Source: Nitrospira sp. (lineage in GTDB: Bacteria; Nitrospirota; Nitrospiria; Nitrospirales; Nitrospiraceae). From it: DNA of 64,000 nucleotides. The notes beneath the pieces were generated by a model. That model saw only the letters and a list, made by a program, of their open reading frames with translations, was not told the DNA's origin and ran no database searches. Positions 7,999-18,203 of the stretch are shown here, one piece after another. The stretch lies in assembly GCA_029194535.1 (NCBI GenBank), contig JARFXR010000001.1, positions 372,001 to 436,000 on the forward strand, in the 5' to 3' direction. The position numbers and the translations under genes are program-made. Position 1 is the first letter of the stretch, and every line of letters starts with the position of its first letter.

Positions 7999-8289
7999 TG
8001 CCCACCTCCCGGAAACAGGTTTGCGTACGAGGGCAACAGTAGCATCAAAAGATTAACGGGGTGTTAACGGTTAGTTAAAACCCTCTAATGCGAAGCAGCG
8101 GATCCGATCATCGTAGATTTAGAGGAGAAATTCTGCTCCTCGCCAGGCAGGTCAAGATCCGATCGGATGTCCCGCCTCCCTTCAGGCGACCATCTCGATT
8201 CTTTTCTACCCTTGCGCCTTCTGGACTGTACTGATAGTTATGCGCCGATCGTCCCCAGAGCACGTTCCATTTCCCATGCGACTGCGGTC

Positions 8290-9564
8290 ATGAGCAACCA
8301 AACGGCGGACGTCGTCGTCGTCGGGGCCGGGGCGGCCGGCCTGACGGCCGCCATCTTCGCGGCTCAAGCCCGTGCGAACGACAACCGCATCGTGCTCCTC
8401 GACGGAGCGGCAACGGTCGGGGTCAAGATCCTCGTATCGGGAGGCGGACGCTGCAATGTGACTCATCACTCGGTTGCTCCGACCGACTTCTTTGGCAATC
8501 GGCGGATCATCAAGAATATTCTGGCGGGGTTTCCGGTTCCGGACACCGTTGCATGGTTCGCGTCGCTGGGCGTGGAGCTCAAACGCGAAGAAACAGGGAA
8601 GCTGTTCCCCGTCACCAACAAGGCTCGAACGGTCCTGAACGCCCTAGTCAGCGACTGTCAGGCTCACGGCGTGGAGATTCTATGCGGGCATCGCGTGAGC
8701 CGAATAGATCAAGTGCCTGGCCAGCACGATGGAAAGGCATTCACAGTGCATCATCTGCATGGAAGCCTGGTCGCCAAGAAGGTGGTGTTGGCGACGGGAG
8801 GACGCTCACTTCCGAAGTCCGGCAGCGATGGAATGGGCTATGCCATGGCCGAACGGTTGGGACATCGGATCTCGCCGACGAGCCCGGCGCTGGTTCCCCT
8901 GGTCTTGGAAGAAGGCATGTTTCATCGGCACCTCACTGGTCTCTCTCAGATCGTCCGTTTAACGACGGTCATTGAACGGAAAAGGGTCGATCAGCGGACT
9001 GGGAGTCTGCTCTGGACCCACTTCGGGGTCAGTGGTCCGGTCGTGCTGGATGCGAGCCGCTTCTGGACCCTGGCATGGTACCAGGGCAAAGGCGCGGACG
9101 TATTCGCCAATTTTCTGCCGGATTCGACACCGGAAGATGTCGATCAATGGATCGTGCAACAGGCCGTGCAGTCGCCGCATAGGAGCATTGTGAAGACCCT
9201 GTCTCAACGCGTGCCGGCACGTTTTGTCGAGGAGATCAGTCGGTATGTAGGGTGCGACCCAGTGGACCCGTTGTCCCGATGCTCCCGCCAAGACCGGCTT
9301 CGGCTTGTCGATGCGCTGATTAGATTTCGGCTGCCTATTGTGCGAGACCGCGGGTGGAACCACGCCGAGGTGACGGCCGGCGGCATTCCGTTGGAAGAGA
9401 TCGACTATCGCACGATGGAATCCAAGCTGGTTTCGGGGCTCTATCTGATCGGTGAGATGCTCGAGTGCGACGGGCGGATCGGCGGGTTTAATTTTCAATG
9501 GGCCTGGGCTACCGGGTCGCTGGCCGGCCGTGCCATCGCCAGGCAAATGGTTGCTCCGACATGA
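8290..9564 (+). CDS. BaiN/HI0933-family FAD-dependent oxidoreductase
   Basis: 424 residues from the ATG at 8290. An in-frame ATG at 8167 would add 41 residues that do not look like the family. The dinucleotide-binding motif VVVVGAGAAGL begins at about residue 7. The family signature SGGGRCNVTH and the segments ATGGRSLPKSGSDG and GRIGGFNFQWAWATG are present. This family includes BaiN and proteins annotated as NAD(P)/FAD-dependent oxidoreductases or aminoacetone oxidases; the substrate here is unknown. No clear ribosome binding site is seen before either start. It stands alone on the plus strand. Confidence 0.88.
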   Translation: MSNQTADVVVVGAGAAGLTAAIFAAQARANDNRIVLLDGAATVGVKILVSGGGRCNVTHHSVAPTDFFGNRRIIKNILAGFPVPDTVAWFASLGVELKREETGKLFPVTNKARTVLNALVSDCQAHGVEILCGHRVSRIDQVPGQHDGKAFTVHHLHGSLVAKKVVLATGGRSLPKSGSDGMGYAMAERLGHRISPTSPALVPLVLEEGMFHRHLTGLSQIVRLTTVIERKRVDQRTGSLLWTHFGVSGPVVLDASRFWTLAWYQGKGADVFANFLPDSTPEDVDQWIVQQAVQSPHRSIVKTLSQRVPARFVEEISRYVGCDPVDPLSRCSRQDRLRLVDALIRFRLPIVRDRGWNHAEVTAGGIPLEEIDYRTMESKLVSGLYLIGEMLECDGRIGGFNFQWAWATGSLAGRAIARQMVAPT

Positions 9565-9631
9565 TTGACATTTTACGCAACGACTACAACAATGAGAGAA
9601 AAAGGAAGTGAGTCTCCAATTTAACGGAGCG

Positions 9632-11083
9632 ATGGTGAAGACGTCGCAGTCGTTTCCGACCCTCCTCACGATCTGTTGTCTCGTCCTTTCCCCAGCGACC
9701 CCGACCGGTATCGTTGCCGCGGGTGAGCCTGTATCCGGGGCGGAGACTCAAAGCGCGCACGTGTCGTTGGTTACCGTGCATCCGACCGAGATCGACGACA
9801 TTCTTTACAATCCCGGCATGGGGTTCGCCGATTTTCATTTCGGCTTTGACCATCCTCCCTCGTTGAGTCAATACCCTCGATCAACCGTGGCCTATTTCCG
9901 TTGGTCTTGGGCCGACCTTGAGCCGGCCGAGGGTGTTTATAACTTCGAGTTCGTCGATCAGGTGATCGAGCAGGCTAAGGCCAAAGGGGAGACCCTCGCG
10001 TTTCGGATCATGACAGAGTTCGAACGCGGATCGCCTCAATGGCTGCTGGATAAGGGCGTCGAGAGCGTCAAGGAGAGCGATGGAATTTTTCCGGATTTTA
10101 ACAATCCCGTCTTTCTCGACTATCACGAGAGGCTGCTCGCCGCCTTCGGGGCTCGCTATGGGCGGTCGCCCGATATCGATCACGTGGACATTGGCTCAGT
10201 CGGTTGCTGGGGCGAATGGAATATGGCCTGCTGTCAAGGAGTAGAGGCGCAATGCAAGAAGTATTTCCCGACCGAGGCCAATCAGCTGAAGATCACGGAC
10301 TGGTATTTTGACCACTTTCCCGACCGACCTCTCGTCATGCTGGCCGGCGGTCAACTCAAGTACGCCGTCTCCCGAGGCGCAGGTTGGCGCGGGGACTGTT
10401 TTGGAGATTACGGCTACTTCGGGCCCGATTGGAACCACATGGAGCACGGTTATGCCCGCAAACTACGGGATCCGGCCGTCGCGGAGGCGTGGAAGCGCGG
10501 CCCCGTACAATTCGAGGTGTGCGGCGTCATGCAGGATTGGGTCGAGAAAGGCTTCGATCTCGACATGATTCTGCAGAAAGGATTGGAGTGGCATGTCACG
10601 GTACTGAACGCCAAGTCCTCGCCGATTCCAGAGGCCTGGCGCCCGCGCATCGATGAGTTTCAAAAGCGGCTCGGATATCGGCTCGTGCTTCGCGAATTGA
10701 CGCATACCGCCGAAAGTATTCCAGGCGGCGTCGTGGCCGTCGAATCACGATGGGACAACGTCGGAGTGGCTCCGATGTATCATGACCGCCCGCTGGCCTA
10801 TCGCTTGAGGTCAGAGCAGGACGAAGTGGCGGCACAATGGCTGAGCCGCGCCCGTCTCATGAACTGGTTGCCCGGCTCACCGATCCTGGTCCAGGACGTG
10901 CAGACTTTGGCGAAAGACCTTCCGACCGGGCGTTATCATCTTGACGTGGCCATCTTGAGCGAGGACGGAGAGACGGCGGCCGTGGAGTTGGCGATTGCCG
11001 GGAAGCGCGCGGACCGCTGGTATCCGGTCTCGACGCTGACGATCCGCAACGAGGAGGTGAGGCAGGGAGCCTCGTCACCGTGA
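9632..11083 (+). CDS. Secreted DUF4832 glycoside-hydrolase-like protein
   Basis: 483 residues from the ATG at 9632 (an in-frame GTG at 9608 is possible). An N-terminal hydrophobic signal is followed by a segment resembling the (beta/alpha)8 fold of GH42-like enzymes: NPGMGFADF, then AYFRWSWADLEPAEGVYNF and VGCWGEWN. The C-terminal part contains WDNVGVAPMYHD, typical of DUF4832. Such proteins are predicted to act on extracellular or envelope polysaccharides, though no activity is established. It ends 10 bp before sdhC, so the two may be co-transcribed by chance. Confidence 0.75.
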   Translation: MVKTSQSFPTLLTICCLVLSPATPTGIVAAGEPVSGAETQSAHVSLVTVHPTEIDDILYNPGMGFADFHFGFDHPPSLSQYPRSTVAYFRWSWADLEPAEGVYNFEFVDQVIEQAKAKGETLAFRIMTEFERGSPQWLLDKGVESVKESDGIFPDFNNPVFLDYHERLLAAFGARYGRSPDIDHVDIGSVGCWGEWNMACCQGVEAQCKKYFPTEANQLKITDWYFDHFPDRPLVMLAGGQLKYAVSRGAGWRGDCFGDYGYFGPDWNHMEHGYARKLRDPAVAEAWKRGPVQFEVCGVMQDWVEKGFDLDMILQKGLEWHVTVLNAKSSPIPEAWRPRIDEFQKRLGYRLVLRELTHTAESIPGGVVAVESRWDNVGVAPMYHDRPLAYRLRSEQDEVAAQWLSRARLMNWLPGSPILVQDVQTLAKDLPTGRYHLDVAILSEDGETAAVELAIAGKRADRWYPVSTLTIRNEEVRQGASSP

Positions 11084-11093
11084 GGACTCGACG

Positions 11094-11771
11094 ATGACGC
11101 GGTTCTTCACCATCTTCTGCACCTCGCTCGGCAGTAAGGTCGTGGCGGCGCTGACGGGTCTGACGCTCACCGGATTTGTCGTGTTCCATATGCTCGGCAA
11201 TCTGCAGGTTTTCGAAGGCCGGGAGTCGCTCAACACCTACGCGGCCTTTCTTCGGGAGATGCCCATCTTGCTCTGGTCCTACAGGATCGGATTGCTGTCG
11301 GCCGCGGCGTTGCACATCGGATTGACGATCCAACTGGCGATACGAAACCGTCGGGCTCGCCCCGTAGCCTATGCAAGCCGGATCTACCGTCAGGCATCGA
11401 TCTCCTCCCGCTCGATGGCCTTAACCGGAAGCCTTCTACTGGTATTCATTGTGTTTCATCTGCTGCATTTCACGGCCGGGGTCGTCGACACCTCGTTCAT
11501 GGATAGGCTCGATCCCAGGGGCCACCGGGACGTCTACGGCCGAATGATCCACACCTTTCAGATTCCGTGGTTCGTGCTGCTCTATCTCCTCGCGCAGGGA
11601 GTGCTGGCGGTGCATCTGAGTCACGGTGTGTCCAGCAGCCTGCAAACATTGGGATTGGAGCATCCGATCCTCAATCGAGTCTTCAGAGTTGCCGGTCCGT
11701 TCGTGGCCGGAACCGTAGTGCTGGGCAATTCGGCGATCGTCCTGGCGATCGCACTGGGGGTTCTGCGTTGA
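11094..11771 (+). CDS. sdhC: Succinate dehydrogenase/fumarate reductase cytochrome b subunit
   Basis: 225 residues, five predicted membrane helices, of the single-subunit di-haem cytochrome b558 type (Bacillus/Wolinella-like). His residues that could bind haem lie in the helices ([29 protein letters not shown]). It anchors SdhAB and exchanges electrons with quinone. The stop codon overlaps the sdhA ATG by one base, showing tight coupling. In an organism using the reductive TCA cycle, as Nitrospira does, the complex could also run as a fumarate reductase. Confidence 0.88.
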   Translation: MTRFFTIFCTSLGSKVVAALTGLTLTGFVVFHMLGNLQVFEGRESLNTYAAFLREMPILLWSYRIGLLSAAALHIGLTIQLAIRNRRARPVAYASRIYRQASISSRSMALTGSLLLVFIVFHLLHFTAGVVDTSFMDRLDPRGHRDVYGRMIHTFQIPWFVLLYLLAQGVLAVHLSHGVSSSLQTLGLEHPILNRVFRVAGPFVAGTVVLGNSAIVLAIALGVLR

Positions 11772-13684
11772 TGATCCGTCTCGACTCCAAGGTGCCGTCG
11801 GGCCCATTGGAAACAAAATGGGACCGGCACCGGTTTACCGAAAAACTGGTCAGTCCCAACAACAAGCAGGCCATCAAGGTCATCGTCGTCGGAACCGGGC
11901 TCGCGGGTGCCAGCGCCGCCTCCACACTGGGCCAACTCGGCTACCACGTCGACTGTTTCTGCTTCCACGACAGTCCGCGCCGCGCCCACAGCATCGCCGC
12001 CCAGGGCGGCATCAACGCGGCCAAGAATTACCAGGACGACGGTGACAGCATCGCCCGCCTGTTCTACGACACCATCAAAGGCGGCGACTTCCGTTCCCGC
12101 GAAGCGAACGTGTATCGGCTCGCGCAGGTCAGCACGCAGATCATCGACCAATGCGTGGCGTTGGGCGTCCCCTTCGCACGCGAATACGGAGGGCAGTTGG
12201 CCAATCGCTCATTTGGGGGCGTGCAGGTCTCGCGTACCTTCTACTGTCGAGGGCAAACGGGCCAGCAATTGTTGCTGGGTGCGTATTCGGCGCTCTGTTG
12301 GCAAATCGAACGCGGCCAGGTCGTCATGCACCCGCGAACCGAAATGCTGGATCTGATCGTCGTCGACGGTCACGCCCAAGGGATCGTGGTTCGCGACCTC
12401 ATCTCCGGCCGGCTCAGCGTGCATGTGGCACAGGCTGTCATCCTCGCGACCGGAGGCTACAGCAATATCTTCTATCTTTCGACAAATGCCACCGGCTGCA
12501 ACGTCACCGCGACCTATCGGGCCTGGAGGCAAGGGGCCGCGTTTGCCAATCCGTGCTTTACGCAGATCCACCCGACCGCCATTCCGCCGAGCGAGGAGCA
12601 CCAGGCCAAGCTGACGCTGATGTCCGAATCGCTTCGCAACGACGGCCGAATTTGGGTGCCTAAACGGGCGGGGGATGCGCGTGCTCCGGAGGACATTCCC
12701 GAGTCCGAGCGGGACTATTTTCTCGAGCGGCGTTACCCGCGGTTCGGCAATCTCGTGCCTCGTGACGTAGCGTCACGCGCGGTGAAGGTCGTCTGCGACG
12801 AGGGATGCGGGGTCGGGCCGGGCGGTCATGGAGTGTATCTCGATTTTGCCGAGGTGATCGAGCGGGAGGGCCTTGGACTAGTTCGGGAACGTTACGGGAA
12901 TCTGTTCGAGATGTATCAGCGCATCACGGGAGAAGATGCCTACAAAGCTCCGATGCGGATCTATCCCGCGCCGCACTACACGATGGGGGGCCTGTGGGTG
13001 GATTACAATCTCATGAGCACCGTTCCGGGTCTCTTTGTCGTCGGTGAGGCCAACTTCGCCGATCACGGAGCCAATCGATTGGGAGCCAGCTCATTGATGC
13101 AGGGGTTGGCCGACGGCTACTTTATTCTGCCGTATACGATTGGACACTATCTGGCCACGACCAAGAACGAGCCGATTGCACCCGACCATCCGGACGCTCG
13201 CGCGGCGATGGATCGGGTAGTTGCCCGTACCACGAAGCTGCTCGAGGGCAACGGCAAGCGCACGGCGGCCTCGTTTCATCGCGCGCTCGGCCACATCATG
13301 TGGAACGCGTGCGGCATGGCACGCCATCGCTCCGGGCTGCATCACGCCCTGCAGACCATCCCGCCGCTACGGCACGATTTCTGGTGCCAGGTGGCCGTCC
13401 CCGGTTCGGGCGAGACGTTCAATCAGCAATTGGAGTATGCGGGCAGGGTGGCGGACTTCCTGGACTTCGCGGAGTTGCTGTGTCATGACGCGTTGCACCG
13501 CGAGGAATCCTGTGGCGCGCATTTCCGCGAGGAGCACCAAACCGCCGACGGAGAGCCGATTCGTGACGACGAACGGTTCGCCTTTGTCGCCGCGTGGGAA
13601 TATCAGCCCAATGGGACGCCGATCCTGCACAAGGAGCCGCTGAGCTTTGAGTTCGTCCAACCGGCCATGCGGAGTTATCAATAG
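11771..13684 (+). CDS. sdhA: Succinate dehydrogenase/fumarate reductase flavoprotein subunit
   Basis: 637 residues from the ATG overlapping the sdhC stop. The FAD-binding Rossmann motif [10 protein letters not shown] is at 41-50. The covalent-FAD segment HSIAAQGG is at 73-80. Substrate-site and C-terminal regions ([33 protein letters not shown]) are intact. Catalyses interconversion of succinate and fumarate at the cytoplasmic face. The order sdhC-sdhA-sdhB is that of the three-subunit (type B) complexes. Confidence 0.95.
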   Translation: MIRLDSKVPSGPLETKWDRHRFTEKLVSPNNKQAIKVIVVGTGLAGASAASTLGQLGYHVDCFCFHDSPRRAHSIAAQGGINAAKNYQDDGDSIARLFYDTIKGGDFRSREANVYRLAQVSTQIIDQCVALGVPFAREYGGQLANRSFGGVQVSRTFYCRGQTGQQLLLGAYSALCWQIERGQVVMHPRTEMLDLIVVDGHAQGIVVRDLISGRLSVHVAQAVILATGGYSNIFYLSTNATGCNVTATYRAWRQGAAFANPCFTQIHPTAIPPSEEHQAKLTLMSESLRNDGRIWVPKRAGDARAPEDIPESERDYFLERRYPRFGNLVPRDVASRAVKVVCDEGCGVGPGGHGVYLDFAEVIEREGLGLVRERYGNLFEMYQRITGEDAYKAPMRIYPAPHYTMGGLWVDYNLMSTVPGLFVVGEANFADHGANRLGASSLMQGLADGYFILPYTIGHYLATTKNEPIAPDHPDARAAMDRVVARTTKLLEGNGKRTAASFHRALGHIMWNACGMARHRSGLHHALQTIPPLRHDFWCQVAVPGSGETFNQQLEYAGRVADFLDFAELLCHDALHREESCGAHFREEHQTADGEPIRDDERFAFVAAWEYQPNGTPILHKEPLSFEFVQPAMRSYQ

Positions 13685-13712
13685 AGGAGCCCGAGGCAGG
13701 AACGCGCAGACC

Positions 13713-14504
13713 ATGCACTTTACATTGAATGTGTGGCGGCAACGGGGTCCGGACGACAAGGGTGCGTTCATGACGTATCCGGCCGCTGATATCAGTCCCG
13801 CGATGTCGTTCCTCGAAATGCTGGACGTGGTCAATCAGCGGCTGATCCTGAACGGCGAGGAGCCGATCGCCTTTGAATCGGATTGCCGCGAAGGCATCTG
13901 TGGGGCCTGCTCTCTCGTCATCAACGGCATACCTCACGGTCCCGACCGGGGCGTCGCCACCTGCCAACTCTACATGCGCCGGTTCGCCGACGAGACGGTC
14001 CTCACCATCGAACCCTGGCGCGCCAAGGCTTTCCCCGTGATCAGGGATCTGATCGTGGATCGTCGGGCTTTGGATCGCATCATGCAGGCGGGCGGTTATA
14101 TTTCTTCGAACACCGGAGGCGCAGTCGACGGTAATACCGTTCTCATCGGCAAGGATCGGGCGGAAACGGCGATGGATGCCGCCTCCTGCATCGGTTGCGG
14201 CGCCTGCGTGGCCGGCTGTCGGAATGCATCAGCTATGTTGTTCGTCGCGGCAAAGGTATCCCACTTGGCTCATCTGCCCCAGGGCGAACCGGAACGGGTC
14301 AGGCGCGCCGATGCGATGATGAAGGCCATGGATCGGGAGGGATTCGGTTCCTGCGGCAACCAATACGAGTGCGAGGCCGTCTGTCCGAAATCGATCAGTG
14401 TGCATTTCATCGCCACGTTCAATCGCGAATTCCTCCGATCGACGATCGCCGAACCTGGTCCCCTCACCGGTGCGCCGGCCGACCCTCACGCGGAGTTTCG
14501 CTAG
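13713..14504 (+). CDS. sdhB: Succinate dehydrogenase/fumarate reductase iron-sulfur subunit
   Basis: 263 residues from the ATG at 13713, preceded by GAGGCAGGA. The [2Fe-2S] ligands are C58, C63, C66 and C84. The C-terminal ferredoxin part has C159/C162/C165/C169 and C214/C220/C224 for the other clusters. Transfers electrons between the SdhA flavin and the SdhC quinone site. Third gene of the sdhCAB operon. Confidence 0.93.
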   Translation: MHFTLNVWRQRGPDDKGAFMTYPAADISPAMSFLEMLDVVNQRLILNGEEPIAFESDCREGICGACSLVINGIPHGPDRGVATCQLYMRRFADETVLTIEPWRAKAFPVIRDLIVDRRALDRIMQAGGYISSNTGGAVDGNTVLIGKDRAETAMDAASCIGCGACVAGCRNASAMLFVAAKVSHLAHLPQGEPERVRRADAMMKAMDREGFGSCGNQYECEAVCPKSISVHFIATFNREFLRSTIAEPGPLTGAPADPHAEFR

Positions 14505-14634
14505 GCGCCGTCTCGCCGGACGGTCTCCCAGGAAAAGCGCTGTTTTGTTGACAGGACCGGGGAGTTGCCTTATCGATGGTCTCAAGACAGTCCCCGATCA
14601 ACAAGCCGGACGTGGATCCACATCCGACGACGCC

Positions 14635-15153
14635 ATGGCCCGTCCCCTCCAGTGCCCGCAGTGCCGTCAAGAACGCGTCTTGCGTGCGCGGCCGGTTTCG
14701 GCCGGCGAGCGGGTCGCGGCACTGTTGATGTTGTCCCCCTTCAATTGCCAGCATTGCAGTTGTCGATTCATGGCCTCACGGATCGGCCTGGCTCTCCCCG
14801 CGCGGAAGGTCGAGCGACGTCAGCATCTCCGAATTCCAGTTCGCCTCTATCTGTCGTTTTCAGGAGGCAAAGTGCGCGGAGAGGGCACGGTGATGGACCT
14901 CTCGGTCGGCGGGTGCATCATCAAGAGCAACACGCAGGTGCATGTGGACGATATCTTTTATCTGGAGATCACGACCGACCAGGACGAACCGCCGTTGGAA
15001 GTGGCGGCCATGGTCCGCTCGGTCAGCCAGAGAGGCGTTGCGTTCAAGTTTCTACGGGCTGCCCAGGAGAACAAACGCTTACTGGCGTTCGTACAATCCC
15101 GCGCCATGGAACACCACGACCGCCTCCCTCCCAAGCTGCAGGACGCCGGTTAG
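14635..15153 (+). CDS. Zinc-ribbon plus PilZ domain protein (c-di-GMP effector)
   Basis: 172 residues from the ATG at 14635; longer in-frame starts overlap sdhB and do not look like protein. The N-terminus has two Cys pairs (C7/C10 and C38/C41) forming a zinc ribbon. A PilZ domain follows, with the c-di-GMP signature RRQHLR at 61-66 and DLSVGG about 25 residues later. Both halves of the binding motif are intact, so cyclic di-GMP binding is expected. The downstream target is unknown. Zinc-ribbon/PilZ combinations are frequent in Nitrospira-like genomes. Confidence 0.82.
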   Translation: MARPLQCPQCRQERVLRARPVSAGERVAALLMLSPFNCQHCSCRFMASRIGLALPARKVERRQHLRIPVRLYLSFSGGKVRGEGTVMDLSVGGCIIKSNTQVHVDDIFYLEITTDQDEPPLEVAAMVRSVSQRGVAFKFLRAAQENKRLLAFVQSRAMEHHDRLPPKLQDAG

Positions 15154-15193
15154 GCCAAGCGGCCTGACCTCTTCACGAGGGACGCTTCACGAT

Positions 15194-15499
15194 TCAAAGC
15201 GGCTGCTCCCAGGCGGACGGTAACGGGTATTCGGCAATGAGCCGTTCGTGCTCGGCCAGATCGAACGGTTCAATCTGCAAGTCCTCCCTGACAAGCGGCT
15301 CCGCACAGGCGGCTGAGACGAGAAAGTCGATCAAGGACTGCGCCTGCAACTCGGTGGCAAATCGATAGAGACCATACTCGGGCATCCCGGAGGATGGATG
15401 CCAGAAGGCCAGTTCGATCGCGCTTCCTTGATACAAGCCGAGCAATCGATGCCGCACCTGGAATCCGCCGGGCGAACGCGTTGAGTGGTCACGTGACAT
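15194..15499 (-). CDS. Hypothetical protein, 101 residues
   Basis: A soluble protein with no recognised family. The ATG at 15499 has a well placed GAGGAG. The middle (ELAFWHPSSGMPEYGLYRFATELQAQ) suggests a small alpha/beta fold. It is divergent from the downstream LemA gene. Confidence 0.6.
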   Translation of the reverse strand: MSRDHSTRSPGGFQVRHRLLGLYQGSAIELAFWHPSSGMPEYGLYRFATELQAQSLIDFLVSAACAEPLVREDLQIEPFDLAEHERLIAEYPLPSAWEQPL

Positions 15500-15583
15500 G
15501 TCCGCTCCTCGAGGCGCGCTCTGTATTCAAGACACGGAGGCCATGATAGCATGAGCGGGCGGCTCGTCAGAAGGAGGAGGATC

Positions 15584-16177
15584 ATGGGCACCACCGTACG
15601 GAGGATCGCCGGTTGGATGATACTGGTCGCATGTTTGGGCGGGTGCGGCTATAACGACTTGCAAGGGCTGGACGAGGATACGAAGGCGGCCTGGAGCGAG
15701 GTCGTCAATCAGTACCAGCGCCGCGCCGACTTGATTCCCAATCTGGTGGCGACCGTGAAGGGGTACGCAGCCCATGAAAAGGATACTCTTGAAGGTGTCG
15801 TAAAGGCTCGGGCGCAAGCCACGGGGATTCACGTCACGGCGGAGCTGTTGAAAGACCCGGCCGCCTTCGAGAAATTTCAACAAGCGCAGGCCGGCCTGAC
15901 GTCGGCGCTGGGAAGATTAATCGCAATCGCCGAAAACTACCCTAATCTGAAAGCCGATCAGAATTTTCGAGATCTACAGAGCCAGTTGGAAGGCACGGAG
16001 AATCGCATCGCCGTCGCCCGCAAGCGCTACATCGACCGGGTTGCGGAGTTCAACAAGATGGTCCGTTTCTTCCCGACGAATCTGACCGCCAAGTTCCTCC
16101 TCCATTTGGAAGAGAAGCCGAACTTCACCGTCGCCGACGAGAAAGCCGCGGCCAAGCCGCCGGAGGTCAAGTTCTGA
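15584..16177 (+). CDS. lemA: LemA family lipoprotein
   Basis: 197 residues from the ATG at 15584, which has a strong AGGAGGAGG site; the longer reading from 15551 lacks one. The N-terminal signal ends in a lipobox LGGC (Cys20), so it is probably a lipoprotein. The rest is helical with the family core QYQRRADLIPNLVATVKGYAAHEK. LemA proteins are envelope proteins of unclear role, often encoded next to TPM-domain proteins, as here. Confidence 0.9.
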   Translation: MGTTVRRIAGWMILVACLGGCGYNDLQGLDEDTKAAWSEVVNQYQRRADLIPNLVATVKGYAAHEKDTLEGVVKARAQATGIHVTAELLKDPAAFEKFQQAQAGLTSALGRLIAIAENYPNLKADQNFRDLQSQLEGTENRIAVARKRYIDRVAEFNKMVRFFPTNLTAKFLLHLEEKPNFTVADEKAAAKPPEVKF

Positions 16178-16210
16178 AGACAGGTTGAGGCTGAGGTCGA
16201 GGTTGAGCTG

Positions 16211-17104
16211 GTGGAGCGAAGAAGATCTCTTGGGATTGTCGGCCGGTGCCTTGTCGTCTCAAGCGTAGCCTTCGTCTTAACCTCTCCGACATGGGCCCTC
16301 GACGTGCCTCCCCTCGCCGGCCGCCTCGTCGATCTCGCGCGCGTCCTATCCATAAACGAAGCCGACTCACTCTCGGCGACCCTCAAGGCTCACGAAGATA
16401 CAACCGGCAATCAGGTCGCCGTCCTCATCGTACCGACGCTCGCGGGCGAGGTGCTGGAGGAGTATGCGCATCGCGTCGCGACTTCCTGGAAGCTGGGCCA
16501 GCGGGGCACCGACAACGGCGTGTTGCTCCTGGTTGCGGTGAAGGAACGTCGGCTGCGTATCGAAGTCGGCTACGGTCTGGAAGGGACGCTCACCGATCTC
16601 CGTTCCGCGCATATTATCCGCGAGGAGATCGTACCGCGATTCCGGGCCGGCGATATGCCGGGAGGTGTACGTGCGGGGATCGAAGCCATCCTCAAGACCA
16701 TCGAAGGGACGTACGAAGCCAAGGACCAGGCTGTCGCTCAGAGGGGCCGAGGTCCAGAGTCAGACGCTCTGCAACTGGTCTTCATCGGGGTCGTCGTCGG
16801 GTTTCTGGCCGGTATCGTGCTCAGCCAGGGACTGCGCCGCACCAGAGCCCTCTTCGGAAGCCTGCTGGCGTATCTCGTGGCGCAGTCTGCGAGCATGACC
16901 CTGGGATTCGTTGCAGCCGGAATGACAGCGCTTCTGCTCTGGCTGGTGCTCTGGACCAATCGTGGAAGTCGAAGCCGAAGGACGTACGACGACTGGACCT
17001 GGTACAGCAGCCGGGGCGATGGATGGAGCGGGGGCTCGTCCGACAGCGGGTTCAGCGGCGGCGGGGGCGATTTCGGAGGCGGAGGGGCCAGTGGCAATTG
17101 GTAA
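16211..17104 (+). CDS. TPM-domain membrane protein, YgcG-like
   Basis: 297 residues from a GTG. Signal peptide, TPM domain (about 35-165; SWKLGQRGTDNGVLLLVAVKERRLRIEVGYGLEG), two membrane segments (about 180-250), and a Gly/Ser-rich tail ending in GGGG repeats, exactly as in YgcG-type proteins. TPM domains have been described in proteins with phosphatase or photosystem-repair roles; in bacteria they appear with LemA at the envelope. It overlaps the next gene by 14 bp. Confidence 0.85.
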   Translation: MERRRSLGIVGRCLVVSSVAFVLTSPTWALDVPPLAGRLVDLARVLSINEADSLSATLKAHEDTTGNQVAVLIVPTLAGEVLEEYAHRVATSWKLGQRGTDNGVLLLVAVKERRLRIEVGYGLEGTLTDLRSAHIIREEIVPRFRAGDMPGGVRAGIEAILKTIEGTYEAKDQAVAQRGRGPESDALQLVFIGVVVGFLAGIVLSQGLRRTRALFGSLLAYLVAQSASMTLGFVAAGMTALLLWLVLWTNRGSRSRRTYDDWTWYSSRGDGWSGGSSDSGFSGGGGDFGGGGASGNW

Positions 17105-17753
17105 GGCAGGCGGATTGACCGAACAGGATCGGACTTGCATCAGCCAAGCGGTCCAAACGGCTGAACGACAGACTGCGGCCGAGATCGTCCCCATGGTCGT
17201 CGGACGATCCGGTCTCTATCGTGACGCGCAACATCGAGCCGGCCTGATCCTGGCATTGGTCGCGCTGGCCGGCGGTCTGACACTCGAACCGGCGTGGCTG
17301 CCTTGGGGTTGGCACGCGGGGAACGCAGCCTGGCTGCTCATCGCAACCCTGTCGGCTTACGCGGTCGGAGCCTGGCTCGGCCGCTTAGGCCCGGTCATCC
17401 GGGCCGTTACCTCCGCGGAGCGGATGAAGCAGAAAGTCCGGTTGAAGGCCGAACGGGCCTTTGCTCAGCATGGAGTTTCCCAGACGAGGGACCGGACCGG
17501 CGTCCTCATCATGCTCTCGCTGTTGGAACGCCAGATCTATGTGCTGCCTGACCGAGATCTCGGTCAGCGCGTGCATCCTGACGACTGGATAGCGCCTGTA
17601 CGAGTGGCAGTCGAGCGATTGAAGCAGGACGACATTGCGGGAGGACTCTGCGCAGCCGTCGAGCAAAGCGGAACGCTCTTGGCGCGGGTCTGTCCAGTCA
17701 AGCCGGGCGACAATCCGAACGAGATTTCCGACCGGGTGATCGAAGAGCCGTGA
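17091..17753 (+). CDS. Second TPM-domain membrane protein
   Basis: 220 residues from the GTG at 17091, which has GGAGGGG just upstream and overlaps the previous gene. A TPM-like domain split around two membrane helices (about 45-95) is seen: AAEIVPMVVGRSGLYRD, then RTGVLIMLSLLERQIYVLPDRDLGQRVHPDDW. Together with lemA and the YgcG-like gene it forms a three-gene envelope cluster seen in many bacteria. Function not established. Confidence 0.75.
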   Translation: MAIGKAGGLTEQDRTCISQAVQTAERQTAAEIVPMVVGRSGLYRDAQHRAGLILALVALAGGLTLEPAWLPWGWHAGNAAWLLIATLSAYAVGAWLGRLGPVIRAVTSAERMKQKVRLKAERAFAQHGVSQTRDRTGVLIMLSLLERQIYVLPDRDLGQRVHPDDWIAPVRVAVERLKQDDIAGGLCAAVEQSGTLLARVCPVKPGDNPNEISDRVIEEP

Positions 17754-17768
17754 ATATCGGACGATCTG

Positions 17769-18203
17769 TCAGGCGAGATCCTGAGTGACAAGCACTTCTT
17801 CACCGAGCATGTCGATGATTTTCACAGCCACGATCGTCTTGCCGTTCAGTGCCGGGAGTTCATAACGGTCTGCCACGCGGTCAGTTTTCTTTTCCGGTAC
17901 ATCGGACAAAGCCACGTTGAAGACCTTCCCATCGTACACCGGGTCGATCATCACGCAATCCACCATCGCCCGCCAATCGTCGATCTTAGGTGACAGCAGG
18001 CCCGCTTGCTGCTGCAAGCGGGTTATGATCGTCGGAGAAATGAAATCTTCGATCTGCACGGTGAGCTTCCCGTTCTTGCGAGCAACCGTCACCTTCGCGC
18101 GCGCCGCCTCGTGCTTGATGAACGTGCCGTACTTGGGATCAGTACGCAGTTCGATGACGGCGATCCGATTCACCGCCTCCTTGCCCTTGCGCAGGCGGTT
18201 TCA
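17769..18203 (-). pseudogene. C-terminal fragment of the methyltransferase after the nonsense codon
   Basis: About 144 codons in the same frame as the main fragment beyond its TGA. The internal ATG at 18173 opens a 134-residue ORF with no ribosome binding site. The content (AVIELRTDPKYGTFIKHEAARAKVTVA...) reads as the ordinary continuation of the methyltransferase C-terminal domain. Confidence 0.65.
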